From HGM04593 sp045630965 (lineage in GTDB: Bacteria; Bacteroidota; Bacteroidia; Bacteroidales; Bacteroidaceae), in assembly GCA_045630965.1 (NCBI GenBank), contig JAZQTU010000008.1:1-46989 (forward strand): a DNA stretch of 46,989 nt, in the 5' to 3' direction. How positions within the stretch are numbered: position 1 is the stretch's first letter; every line of letters begins with the position of its first letter. The translations under genes and the position numbers were made by a program. This document shows positions 25,744 through 34,632 of this stretch, in pieces. Under the pieces are notes generated by a model that saw only the letters and a list, made by a program, of their open reading frames with translations, was not told the DNA's origin and ran no database searches.

Positions 25744-28182
25744 ATGAAAGTAATGAAATTCGGCGGTACCTCAGTTGGTTCCGTAAACAGCATATTAAAC
25801 TTGAAGAACATTGTTGAAACTGCAGCAGCACAGGAGAATGTCATTGTTGTAGTTTCGGCACTCGGCGGCATAACAGACAAACTGATAAAGACAGCCGAAT
25901 TGGCCGTTAACGGCGATGAGAGTTTCAAGGAGGAGTTCCAGCAAATTGTAGCCAGACACCATGAACTGATATACAGCGTTATACAGTGCGAAGAGAAGCG
26001 CGCTACATTGCTTGTTGAAATAGATAAATTACTGAACGAGCTCGATAACATTTACCTTGGACTTGCCTTGATAAACAACATGACTCCCAAGTCGGAGGCA
26101 ACTATTGTAAGCTATGGCGAAAGATTGTCCAGCCGAATAGTTACAGCACTCATTGACGATGCTGTACGTTACAATGCGCGCAAGTTCATCAAGACAGAGG
26201 TAAAGCACGGCAAGAACATTCTTGCAAACGAGGAGACCGACAGACTTATACACGAGTGCTTCGACAGCAACACAGATAGGATTATCATTGTTCCGGGATT
26301 CATTTCACAGGACAAGGAGAGCGAGGAGATAACCAATCTTGGACGTGGAGGCAGCGACTACACTGCAGCCATTATAGCAGCAACACTAAAGGCTGATATG
26401 CTTGAAATATGGACCGATGTGGACGGATTCATGACAGCCGACCCACGTGTCATCAACAATGCATACACAATACACCATTTGAGCTATGTAGAGGCGACAG
26501 AACTTTGCAACTTCGGCGCAAAGGTGGTTTATCCACCAACCATCTACCCGGTATTCAAAGCCAATATCCCAATAAAGATAAAGAACACTTTCAACCCGGA
26601 AAGCGAAGGCACAATCATTGACGCACAGAGCGAGGACGAAGGAAGACTCATCAAGGGCATCTCAAGCATCAACGACACCGACCTGCTGACAGTACAGGGT
26701 CTTGGTATGGTGGGCGTGGTAGGAGTAAACCACCGTATATTCCGCGCTCTTGCAAATGCAGGTATAAGCGTATTCCTTGTAGCGCAGGCATCTTCAGAGA
26801 ACAGCACATCATTAGGATTGCGTCACGACGATTCGGCTAAAGCATGTGAGGTCCTGAACAAGGAGTTCGAGAAGGAGATTTCTATGGGATTGATGGAAAG
26901 CGTGCACGCGACAGGTGACCTCTCTACAGTTGCCATTGTCGGCGAGAACATGCGTCACAATGCAGGCATCATCGGAAAGCTGTTCCAGACACTTGGACGC
27001 AATGGTATCAATGTGATTGCATGTGCACAGGGCGGCCAAGAGACTAATATCTCTTTTGTCATAAAGTCGAACCTGCTACGTAAGACCCTTAATGTAATAC
27101 ACGACTCATTCTTCCTGTCAGAATACAAAGTACTGAACCTCTTCATATGCGGAATAGGAACTGTAGGAGGCAGCCTCATAGAGCAGATTGCATCGCAGCA
27201 GGAAAAGCTGAAAAGAGAACATGGACTAAAACTCAACATTGTAGGTATTGCAAACAGTCGCCATGCAATTTTTGACCGCGAAGGACTTGAACTCGAAAAC
27301 TACCGCAACAAATTGATGGAGAGCAAGGAATGCGACATTTACAGCCTGCGCAAGGAGATAATAAAGATGAATATCTACAACTCCGTATTCGTAGACTGTA
27401 CTGCCAACCCTGATGTAGCATCACTGTACGGTGATTTGCTGTCGCATAACATAAGCGTCGTTGCAGCAAACAAGATTGCTGCATCGTCGGACTATGGGAC
27501 ATACTACAATCTCAAGCAAATTGCACGCCAACGCAACATCAAGTTCCTGTTTGAAACAAACGTCGGAGCTGGCTTACCCATTATAAGCACAATAAACGAC
27601 CTTATAAACAGCGGTGACAAGATTCTGAAAATTGAAGCAGTGTTGAGTGGTACCCTAAACTTCATATTCAACGTATTGAGCAATAATGTCCCAATGAGCA
27701 AAGCTGTACAGCTTGCGAAAGAGAAGGGATACAGCGAACCGGACCCGCGCATTGACCTTAGCGGAAAGGATGTAATAAGAAAACTTGTCATCCTGGCACG
27801 TGAGGCAGGATACTCAATAGAGCAGGATGATGTGGAAGCAAACCTTTTCATTCCACAGGAACTATTCGACGGTACTATCGACAATTTCTGGAACGAACTT
27901 CCTAAACTTGATGCAAAATTTGAGGAAGAACGCAAACAGCTTGTTGAAGAGAAGATGCACTGGAGATTCATTGCAAAGTATGAGAACGGCAAGGGAAGCG
28001 TATCATTGAGCAAGGTCGACGAACGCCACCCATTCTACCATCTCGAAGGAAGCAATAATATAATATTGCTGACAACAGAGCGCTATAAAGAATACCCAAT
28101 GCTGATACAAGGATACGGAGCCGGAGCTGGCGTTACTGCAGCCGGAGTATTCGCTGATATAATGAGGATTGCAAATATATAA
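25744..28182 (+). CDS. thrA: Bifunctional aspartate kinase / homoserine dehydrogenase I
   Basis: Catalyses the first step of the aspartate pathway (aspartate to aspartyl phosphate) and the later reduction of aspartate semialdehyde to homoserine. The kinase domain begins at once with MKVMKFGGTSVGS and has WTDVDGFMTADPR near residue 225. ACT regulatory domains span about 310-450. The homoserine dehydrogenase half starts with the NAD(P) motif G470-I-G-T-V-G475 and includes EAVLSGTLNFIFN. The 812-residue fusion is the usual length. The family is commonly inhibited by threonine. In related Bacteroides the gene is followed by threonine genes; here the next gene is convergent and begins only 3 bases after the stop. 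Confidence 0.97.
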   Translation: MKVMKFGGTSVGSVNSILNLKNIVETAAAQENVIVVVSALGGITDKLIKTAELAVNGDESFKEEFQQIVARHHELIYSVIQCEEKRATLLVEIDKLLNELDNIYLGLALINNMTPKSEATIVSYGERLSSRIVTALIDDAVRYNARKFIKTEVKHGKNILANEETDRLIHECFDSNTDRIIIVPGFISQDKESEEITNLGRGGSDYTAAIIAATLKADMLEIWTDVDGFMTADPRVINNAYTIHHLSYVEATELCNFGAKVVYPPTIYPVFKANIPIKIKNTFNPESEGTIIDAQSEDEGRLIKGISSINDTDLLTVQGLGMVGVVGVNHRIFRALANAGISVFLVAQASSENSTSLGLRHDDSAKACEVLNKEFEKEISMGLMESVHATGDLSTVAIVGENMRHNAGIIGKLFQTLGRNGINVIACAQGGQETNISFVIKSNLLRKTLNVIHDSFFLSEYKVLNLFICGIGTVGGSLIEQIASQQEKLKREHGLKLNIVGIANSRHAIFDREGLELENYRNKLMESKECDIYSLRKEIIKMNIYNSVFVDCTANPDVASLYGDLLSHNISVVAANKIAASSDYGTYYNLKQIARQRNIKFLFETNVGAGLPIISTINDLINSGDKILKIEAVLSGTLNFIFNVLSNNVPMSKAVQLAKEKGYSEPDPRIDLSGKDVIRKLVILAREAGYSIEQDDVEANLFIPQELFDGTIDNFWNELPKLDAKFEEERKQLVEEKMHWRFIAKYENGKGSVSLSKVDERHPFYHLEGSNNIILLTTERYKEYPMLIQGYGAGAGVTAAGVFADIMRIANI

Positions 28183-28185
28183 CAA

Positions 28186-28692
28186 TCATTTTCTGAAATC
28201 ACGTAATAAATTCTGCAGTTGTTGACGCGTAAAGAATATTCGACTCTTTACCGTTCCCAACGGCAGACCAAGGCGGTCGGCAATCTCACGGTACTTGAAA
28301 CCTGAAATGTGCATAAGAAATGGTATCCTGTAATCGCGTGGCAAGCCATGGACTACACGGTATATCTCCTTGCTGTCATAACTGTTCTCGGTTATGTAGT
28401 TGTCAAATTCACGTGGATGATTGATGTGAAAAAGATTGTCGGTGTGATCTATGAAAGTCTGGTCACGTACCTCCTTACGGTAATTGTTTATGAATATATT
28501 GCGCATTATGGTATATACCCATCCTTTGAAGTTGGTATCAGGCGTATATTTATCCATATTGCCTAAAGCTTTGAGCGATGTTTCCTACAATAAGTCGTTC
28601 GCTTCCTCTTTGTCTGCCGTAAGTTTGTATGCAAAGCGTTGAAGTTCCGATTGCACCTCCAGCAGTTCTCTCCTGAATTTTGCAGTGTCCAC
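28186..28692 (-). pseudogene. ECF RNA polymerase sigma factor interrupted by an in-frame TAG
   Basis: Two frame-matched pieces make one sigma-70 ECF protein: ...LTADKEEANDLL, then TAG at 28587-28585, then ETSLKALGN leading into MDKYTPDTNFKGWVYTI. Regions 2 (TNFKGWVYTIMRNIFINNYR) and 4 (LPRDYRIPFLMHISGF, LGLPLGTVKSRIFFTRQ) are intact. The usual family residue at the stop is Gln, one base change (CAG to TAG) away. I place the start at GTG 28692, because the ATG at 28788 lies inside the ispG terminator. The second piece could start internally at ATG 28557, but it would lack the part of region 2 that binds core polymerase. It may be a recent pseudogene, a suppressed stop, or an error. Confidence 0.8.
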
Positions 28693-28779
28693 AGTCTTGA
28701 AATTTTCTGGTATTACATACTTAAAAATAAACAAAACGTGGTTTTCTTTTGTTCGTATATTTATATGGCTTTTTCCTAA

Positions 28780-28821
28780 AAAATGCAAAATGGCAAACTA
28801 ATGTTTGCCATTTTGCATTTT
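28780..28821 (-). terminator. Terminator of fbp-purE-ispG
   Basis: A 19-base perfect inverted repeat (28780-28798 and 28803-28821; core GGCAAAC/GTTTGCC) with TAAT loop. On the minus strand a run of six Ts follows. It lies right after the ispG stop. Confidence 0.9.
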
Positions 28822-30560
28822 CAATCTTTATTTCTGTCATTTTCAATAAGTTGCAGAAGTTTCTCAATAGCCTCATCTTCAGGAATATTCTTCTCTACGC
28901 ACTCCTTTTTACGGTAAAGCGAAACTTTCCCACGCGCAGCCCCTACATAACCATAATCGGCATCAGCCATTTCACCAGGACCATTAACGATACATCCCAT
29001 AACACCAATCTTAAGTCCTTTCAAATGCGCTGTTGCAGCCTTTATACGCGCCAATGTACCTTGCAGGTCGTACATTGTACGTCCGCATCCGGGACAAGCG
29101 ATATATTCAGTCTTGCTTATACGTGCACGTGTTGCCTGCAGAATACCGAACATGATAGAGTTCAACTCCTCGGCACTGCTTGACGGGTTCTCAAGCCATA
29201 AACCGTCGACAAGCCCATCAATGAGCAACACACCGAGGTCGGCCGCAGCCTTAATACGCAACGTTTCCACCGACGACTCATTGTATGTTCTACGGATGAT
29301 TACAGGAGCATCAATTCCCTCAACCATCAACTTATGCACCAAAGCACGCAGTTCAGCCACTGGGTTTACATGATTTGTTGAAGCCACTATTACAATATTC
29401 TCAAGCGACTTGAGCTTTGCGATATTCTCTGGGGCAAGTTCATTATACTCAAGCGCAATAAATGAGCCGCGTCCTGCATTATCAACAGTAACGGTCTCAA
29501 CATCTGCCGTATCAAAATCAGGAGCAATGCCTGCATCAGCAACCTCTCCACCAAAAACTACAGGAACATTATTTCCACCAATTATTCCATGCTCGCATGT
29601 CTTGCGACGCACAGGTTCCTCATAATTGAACGCAAGTGCATTAACAGCTTCAATTGGCTCATGATCTGCACGTTGTGTTACATAATCAACAAGTTCCTTG
29701 GCTACAGGAATCTCATTTTCAGGAGCTTCGGCAAGAGAAACACGCAACGTATCACCTATTCCGTCTGCGAGCAGCGCACCTATGCCTACTGCACTCTTTA
29801 TACGTCCATCCTCGGCATCACCGGCTTCGGTAACTCCAAGATGAAGTGGATACGATATACCCTCTTCAGCCATTACACGTACAAGACGGCGAACCGTAGT
29901 TACCATCATAGCTGTATTGCTTGTCTTGATTGAAACGACAACATCGTTGAAGTCTTCGTCACGGCATATACGCAAGAACTCCATACATGACTCCACCACT
30001 CCCGATGGTGTATCGCCGTAACGGCTCATTATCCTGTCGCTCAACGAACCATGATTAACACCGACACGTACAGCCTTACCCTCACTCTTGCACAGAGCAA
30101 GAAACTCTACAAAGCGTGAGCGTAAACGTTTAAGTTCATCGGCATATTCGGCATCGGTATAATCAATATGTTTGAATGTACGAGCCGTGTCGACATAGTT
30201 TCCAGGATTTACACGTACCTTGTCGGCATATTTTGTCGCAGTATCGGCTACGGAAGCATTGAAATGCACATCGGCCACAAGCGGCACTCTGTACCCATGT
30301 GCAACTAGTTGCTGTTTTATATTACCAAGATTTATCGCCTCACGATTACCCTGCGTTGTCAAGCGTACGAGTTCACCTCCTTTGTCAACGATGCGGACAA
30401 CCTGCTCAACACTTCCTTCAGTATCCATGGTGCTGGTATTGGTCATTGACTGCACCTTGATGGTGTTTCCGTTACCAATCTTTATTCCACCCACGTTTAC
30501 CTCGACAGTTGCGCGGCGATGATAATTGAACAGATTAATATCAGTTTGTCTTGTACTCAT
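28821..30560 (-). CDS. ispG: 4-hydroxy-3-methylbut-2-enyl diphosphate synthase (long form)
   Basis: Iron-sulfur enzyme of the MEP isoprenoid pathway that reduces methylerythritol cyclodiphosphate to HMBPP. The [4Fe-4S] ligands are C489, C492 (CPGCGRTMYD), C523 (GCIVNGPGE) and E530, with spacing close to that of E. coli IspG. The N-terminal TIM barrel includes LVADVHFN and VRVNPGNY. At 579 residues it is the long Bacteroidetes/Chlamydiae/plant type, with an extra domain in the middle (about 260-400). The first 20 bases overlap the end of purE, so the genes are cotranscribed with fbp. dxs of the same pathway is in this window at 41130-43025. Confidence 0.97.
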   Translation of the reverse strand: MSTRQTDINLFNYHRRATVEVNVGGIKIGNGNTIKVQSMTNTSTMDTEGSVEQVVRIVDKGGELVRLTTQGNREAINLGNIKQQLVAHGYRVPLVADVHFNASVADTATKYADKVRVNPGNYVDTARTFKHIDYTDAEYADELKRLRSRFVEFLALCKSEGKAVRVGVNHGSLSDRIMSRYGDTPSGVVESCMEFLRICRDEDFNDVVVSIKTSNTAMMVTTVRRLVRVMAEEGISYPLHLGVTEAGDAEDGRIKSAVGIGALLADGIGDTLRVSLAEAPENEIPVAKELVDYVTQRADHEPIEAVNALAFNYEEPVRRKTCEHGIIGGNNVPVVFGGEVADAGIAPDFDTADVETVTVDNAGRGSFIALEYNELAPENIAKLKSLENIVIVASTNHVNPVAELRALVHKLMVEGIDAPVIIRRTYNESSVETLRIKAAADLGVLLIDGLVDGLWLENPSSSAEELNSIMFGILQATRARISKTEYIACPGCGRTMYDLQGTLARIKAATAHLKGLKIGVMGCIVNGPGEMADADYGYVGAARGKVSLYRKKECVEKNIPEDEAIEKLLQLIENDRNKD

Positions 30561-31047
30561 ATTGTAATTCCCTCAGGTCTTCGTTGGCTTTCTCTATCTT
30601 CTTCTTCAAGTTCTCCTTATATTCTGCCAAACGTGATGCAAGAGCGTCATCGGCAAGAGAAAGCATCTCAACAGCAAGGATTGCTGCATTTAGGGAAGCA
30701 TTTACTCCTACTGTTGCAACAGGAATACCCGGAGGCATCTGTACAATAGCAAGCAAAGCATCTATACCGTCAAGGGTACTGTTGATGGGCACACCAATCA
30801 CCGGCAGTGTTGTACTTGCAGCAATGACACCAGGAAGATGTGCGGCCATTCCTGCAGCTGCTATAATTATCTTGACTCCACGCTCCTTGGCTCCCTTTGA
30901 AAAAGCCTCCACAGCTTCTGGTGTACGATGAGCAGAAAGGGCATTTACCTCAAAAGGGACCTGCATCTCATTCAAGAAATCAGTAGCCTTTTTCATTACA
31001 GGAAGATCGGATGTACTTCCCATTATAACACTTACAATAGCTTTCAT
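30541..31047 (-). CDS. purE: N5-carboxyaminoimidazole ribonucleotide mutase
   Basis: Purine biosynthesis enzyme that converts N5-CAIR to CAIR. The motif GSTSDLPVM (10-18) and H40 in SAHRTPE are the class I PurE substrate-binding and catalytic elements; GVPINSTLDGIDALL is also typical. The 168-residue length is normal. It overlaps ispG by 20 bases downstream and follows fbp by 28 bases. purK is not in the window. Confidence 0.97.
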   Translation of the reverse strand: MKAIVSVIMGSTSDLPVMKKATDFLNEMQVPFEVNALSAHRTPEAVEAFSKGAKERGVKIIIAAAGMAAHLPGVIAASTTLPVIGVPINSTLDGIDALLAIVQMPPGIPVATVGVNASLNAAILAVEMLSLADDALASRLAEYKENLKKKIEKANEDLRELQYEYKTN

Positions 31048-31075
31048 ATTCTTTTAATAACTTTTAATTTAACAA

Positions 31076-33067
31076 CTATGGTCTCTCTTTTATAACACCC
31101 TTCCTATAGGCGTAAAGCAGACGTTCAAGGTCGGCAATCTTTATCATTATTCCGCGACCGATATCTGTATCACGCACCTTTTCACGTTCACCGACAATCT
31201 CTACAATATTTATTGTGCCATCAATATCAGTACCATTAAGTACAGCCTCTTCAGTTGAGGTAAACGGTGTCAGCTGCACTAGGTCGAAACCACGGCTATG
31301 ATATACGAGTGTATATCCAGCAATGCCCGTACGATTGTGGTAAATTTTGGAGAATCCTCCGTCAATGACCATAAGACGTCCGTTAGCCTTTATTGGTGTT
31401 TCACCCTTGAAAACACGTACAGGAACGTGACCGTTGATTATATGACGATGATTTCCCTTTACACCGAACTCATCAAGAATTCTGTCACATACGTCTTCAT
31501 TGTCACGCAAGATGTAATACCATCCTTTAGGTTCCTTCTGTACCTCTTTATCATCAAGCAGATAGCGTTCAAACGTTGCCATCTTGGCCTTACCGAACAG
31601 AGGAGATTCAGGACCACACCACAGATACCAGAAGAAATCGGCATATCTGTTGCGAACCTCAACATCCACATCATTGTCAAAAGCTGTACGTGCCATGCGT
31701 TCAACCTTTTTAAGGAGTTCCTTACCTTTGACCGGAACACCATCAAAGACCACCTCACGCATAGAGCCGTCTTCATTAATGGGAACCGCAGCATGGAACA
31801 TAAGATTAGAATTGTATATCACATACATTCCTCCGCGCATCAGCAAGCAGTTCACATGTGCCTGCAGACGCTCACTACGCATGAAAGAGTGACGCAAGCG
31901 GTCTATAACATCCTGTTCTTCAGGGGTTAGTGCATATGGGTTTGCCGAATCAAATGTAGGCCACAGCTTATCCTTCAATTCATACTCCTTACCATCAATT
32001 ACAACGACCCCCTTTTCCTTGTTTATTCCCTCCATGATGCAGCGGTCCATCATATTCCATTCAGGATGCTGCATTGCTATTTGCCCTGACAGTTTGAATT
32101 CTATTACAGATATCGCCTTGTGCATCTGAGCTATCAGACGTACATCCCTTTCATTAAAGTTTGTTCGCTCCTCATCGACACGCGGCTGGTATATTTCACA
32201 AGGATCGTCAGCATACTGTTCCATTGCGAATGTGGCAAGAGGAACCATATTTATCGAATAGCCGTCCTCTAAAGTTGTCATATTGGCATCACGCAACGAA
32301 AGGCGCAACACGCTTGCGATACAACAGGTATTGCCGGCAGCAGCACCCATCCAAAGTACATCATGATTACCCCATGTTATGTCAAGGTGGTGGTATTCGC
32401 ACAGTGCATCCATTATATGATGTGCACCAGGACCTCTGTCAAATATATCGCCAAGAATATGCAGACGATCAATAATCAGACGCTGAATAAGATAGCATAA
32501 AGCGGTAACAAAGTGGTCGGCACGACCTGTTCCTATGATTGTACCTATAATCACATTTATGTATGCCTCCTTGTTATGGAAATCATTGGCTTCATGCATA
32601 AGTTCTTCAATGATGTATGCATACTCTTCGGGAAGATTTTTACGAACCTTTGAACGTGTATATTTCGATGACACATCACGGCACACAACCAAAAGACGGC
32701 GCAATGATGTTGTATAATACTCGTCAAGAGCAATTTCCGACTGACGTACCAGTTTCAGTTTTTCTTCGGGATAATATATAAGAGTACAAAGGTCTTTTTT
32801 CTCTTCTTCACTAATATTATTACCAAACAGATCGTTCACTTTACGCTTGATGTTGCCCGAAGCATTACGCAATATATGCTGAAAAGCTTCATGCTCACCA
32901 TGAAGGTCGGCAAGGAAATGTTCAGTAGGCTTAGGAAGATGAAGTATTGCCTCAAGATTAATAATCTCCGTTGTAACACTTGATACCGTAGGGAAATCTC
33001 TTGCTAGCAGACGCAAATATCTAAGGTCTTCCTTGACCTCCTCAATTGTTACATGCGATTTTGACAT
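31076..33067 (-). CDS. fbp: Fructose-1,6-bisphosphatase, class III
   Basis: Gluconeogenic phosphatase that hydrolyses fructose-1,6-bisphosphate. The calcineurin-like metal site is spread over DLHGEHEAF (about 53-61), FDRGPGAHH (about 187) and WGNHDVLWMGAAAGN (about 210), the order known for the class III enzymes of Firmicutes and Bacteroidetes. The 663-residue length is normal. It leads the fbp-purE-ispG transcript from its own promoter at 33129-33160. The leader contains a small hairpin, GGGCA/TGCCC (33101-33115). Confidence 0.95.
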   Translation of the reverse strand: MSKSHVTIEEVKEDLRYLRLLARDFPTVSSVTTEIINLEAILHLPKPTEHFLADLHGEHEAFQHILRNASGNIKRKVNDLFGNNISEEEKKDLCTLIYYPEEKLKLVRQSEIALDEYYTTSLRRLLVVCRDVSSKYTRSKVRKNLPEEYAYIIEELMHEANDFHNKEAYINVIIGTIIGTGRADHFVTALCYLIQRLIIDRLHILGDIFDRGPGAHHIMDALCEYHHLDITWGNHDVLWMGAAAGNTCCIASVLRLSLRDANMTTLEDGYSINMVPLATFAMEQYADDPCEIYQPRVDEERTNFNERDVRLIAQMHKAISVIEFKLSGQIAMQHPEWNMMDRCIMEGINKEKGVVVIDGKEYELKDKLWPTFDSANPYALTPEEQDVIDRLRHSFMRSERLQAHVNCLLMRGGMYVIYNSNLMFHAAVPINEDGSMREVVFDGVPVKGKELLKKVERMARTAFDNDVDVEVRNRYADFFWYLWCGPESPLFGKAKMATFERYLLDDKEVQKEPKGWYYILRDNEDVCDRILDEFGVKGNHRHIINGHVPVRVFKGETPIKANGRLMVIDGGFSKIYHNRTGIAGYTLVYHSRGFDLVQLTPFTSTEEAVLNGTDIDGTINIVEIVGEREKVRDTDIGRGIMIKIADLERLLYAYRKGVIKERP

Positions 33068-33128
33068 ATCTGTTCCATTTTATATCAATAAATCCACATT
33101 CGGGCACAGCATGCCCAACGTATTATCG

Positions 33129-33160
33129 CAAATTTATATTTATTTTATCAAAACGACAAA
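33129..33160 (-). promoter_or_regulatory. Promoter for fbp-purE-ispG
   Basis: TTTG (33160-33157) and TAAATTTG (33136-33129) on the minus strand are separated by 20 bases, an exact consensus match. The leader is about 55 bases. Confidence 0.7.
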
Positions 33161-33188
33161 GATTACCGTTCTTTTTAGAAAAAGGCTT

Positions 33189-34619
33189 TTATAATTTTCT
33201 TAACCTGGCAACCGGAATGTGCAGTTGTTCACGATATTTCGCCACTGTACGTCTTGCAACGCCATATCCGCGTTCGGCAAGTCTAGTCTGAAGTTCCTGA
33301 TCTGTCAACGGAGAATTCTTATCCTCGTCATCAACAAGTTCCCGTATTATGCTGAACAATTCATATACGGACTGTTCGGTTCCATCATCCTTTGTTATAC
33401 CGTCGCTGAAGAAATATTTCAACGATGATATGTTCCATGGAGTCTGCACATACTTGCTGTTGCTGACACGTGATATTGTAGAGATATCGTACCCCGTCAT
33501 TATTGCAATATCCTCGAGAATCATAGGTTTTAGGTACGCTTCATCACCTCCGTTGAGAAAATACTCCTTTTGCTTAGCCACAATGGCACGCATTGTTGTA
33601 AGCATTGTATTCTCGCGCTGTTGAACAGCACTTATAAAACCTTTGGCCGCATCGATTTTCTGTTTGAGGAACTGCGCAGCAACTTTCTGCTCATTACTTC
33701 CCCCTACAAGTTGTTCATCAAGCATCTGTATATAGTCATCACAGACCCTCAATTCGGGTACATGTAGATTATTCAACGACACATAGACGTTATCATCAAC
33801 CACATCCAGTATGAAATCTGGGACAATCTGCTGACGGCTGAAACCCACATTCTCACTCAAAGAAGCTCCAGGACGCGGATTAAGGCGTACAATATCGGAG
33901 ATAGCCGCACGACATTCATCCTTGTCCACTCCAAGTTTGTCGGCAAGTTGTTCCCATCTTTTTGCAGTAAAATCATCATAGTAGTCACCTATTATGCGCT
34001 TATGCAATGTCAAATCCCGATTGGCTCCATTCCTCTCAAGTTGGAGCATCAGAGATTCCTGTAGACTCCTTGCCGCTATGCCTGCAGGCTCAAACCCCTG
34101 AACAAGTGAAAGAACTCGAAGAATCTCGTCCTTGTCAGTCATGACATTTCCATATATAAGGAGTTCATCCTCTATCTCCTCTATCTCCTTATGCAAGAGA
34201 CCATCTTCATCAAGCGAGCCTATTATGTATTCACCGACACTTCGTTCCTGCGGAGACAACTGAAGTTCAGCAAGTTGCTCAAGCAGTGTATCGCCGAACG
34301 AATGCATCTCACTTACAGATTCATCCACTCCACGGCCATAACCTACAGTAACCGGTATCTCATCATTTCCGCTGTAATCATCATCCATGTCATGTGTAAT
34401 GTCTGTCTCCGCATTGTCTTCACCACCATTACGTTCCGGCAGTTCGTCATGCTCTACAACCTCCAACACAGGATTATCCATAACCTCACTACGCACCCTA
34501 TCCTCAATCTCCATTGTAGTAAGTTCAAGGATCTGAACAGCCAGCAGCTGCTGTGGAGATAGCGTCTGCGTAAGTGTCTGTTCATGTTTTTGTGTCTGTG
34601 TAAAGGTATTTCTTGCCAT
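33189..34619 (-). CDS. rpoN: RNA polymerase sigma-54 factor
   Basis: Alternative sigma factor that needs AAA+ activators to open promoters. I start it at ATG 34619 (476 residues), giving an N-terminus with the region I pattern QTQKHEQTLTQTLSPQQLLA; an ATG 54 bases upstream would add 18 residues and overlap the previous gene. Region II is acidic (about 60-105), the core-binding and HTH regions follow, and the RpoN box ARRTVAKYRE is intact at 455-464. It begins 13 bases after the nucleoside kinase gene. No sigma-54 activator gene is in the window. Confidence 0.96.
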   Translation of the reverse strand: MARNTFTQTQKHEQTLTQTLSPQQLLAVQILELTTMEIEDRVRSEVMDNPVLEVVEHDELPERNGGEDNAETDITHDMDDDYSGNDEIPVTVGYGRGVDESVSEMHSFGDTLLEQLAELQLSPQERSVGEYIIGSLDEDGLLHKEIEEIEDELLIYGNVMTDKDEILRVLSLVQGFEPAGIAARSLQESLMLQLERNGANRDLTLHKRIIGDYYDDFTAKRWEQLADKLGVDKDECRAAISDIVRLNPRPGASLSENVGFSRQQIVPDFILDVVDDNVYVSLNNLHVPELRVCDDYIQMLDEQLVGGSNEQKVAAQFLKQKIDAAKGFISAVQQRENTMLTTMRAIVAKQKEYFLNGGDEAYLKPMILEDIAIMTGYDISTISRVSNSKYVQTPWNISSLKYFFSDGITKDDGTEQSVYELFSIIRELVDDEDKNSPLTDQELQTRLAERGYGVARRTVAKYREQLHIPVARLRKL

Positions 34620-34632
34620 GCAAAACGGTATT

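Noticed and set aside
24635..28788. Stop-codon reassignment (TAG or TAA read as sense)
   Set aside because: Other intact genes end normally in TAG (the large peptidase and ruvC) and TAA, and the two interrupted genes use different stops.
28693..28788. ATG at 28788 as start of the sigma gene
   Set aside because: It lies within the ispG terminator stem, and the extra 32 residues do not resemble an ECF sigma N-terminus.
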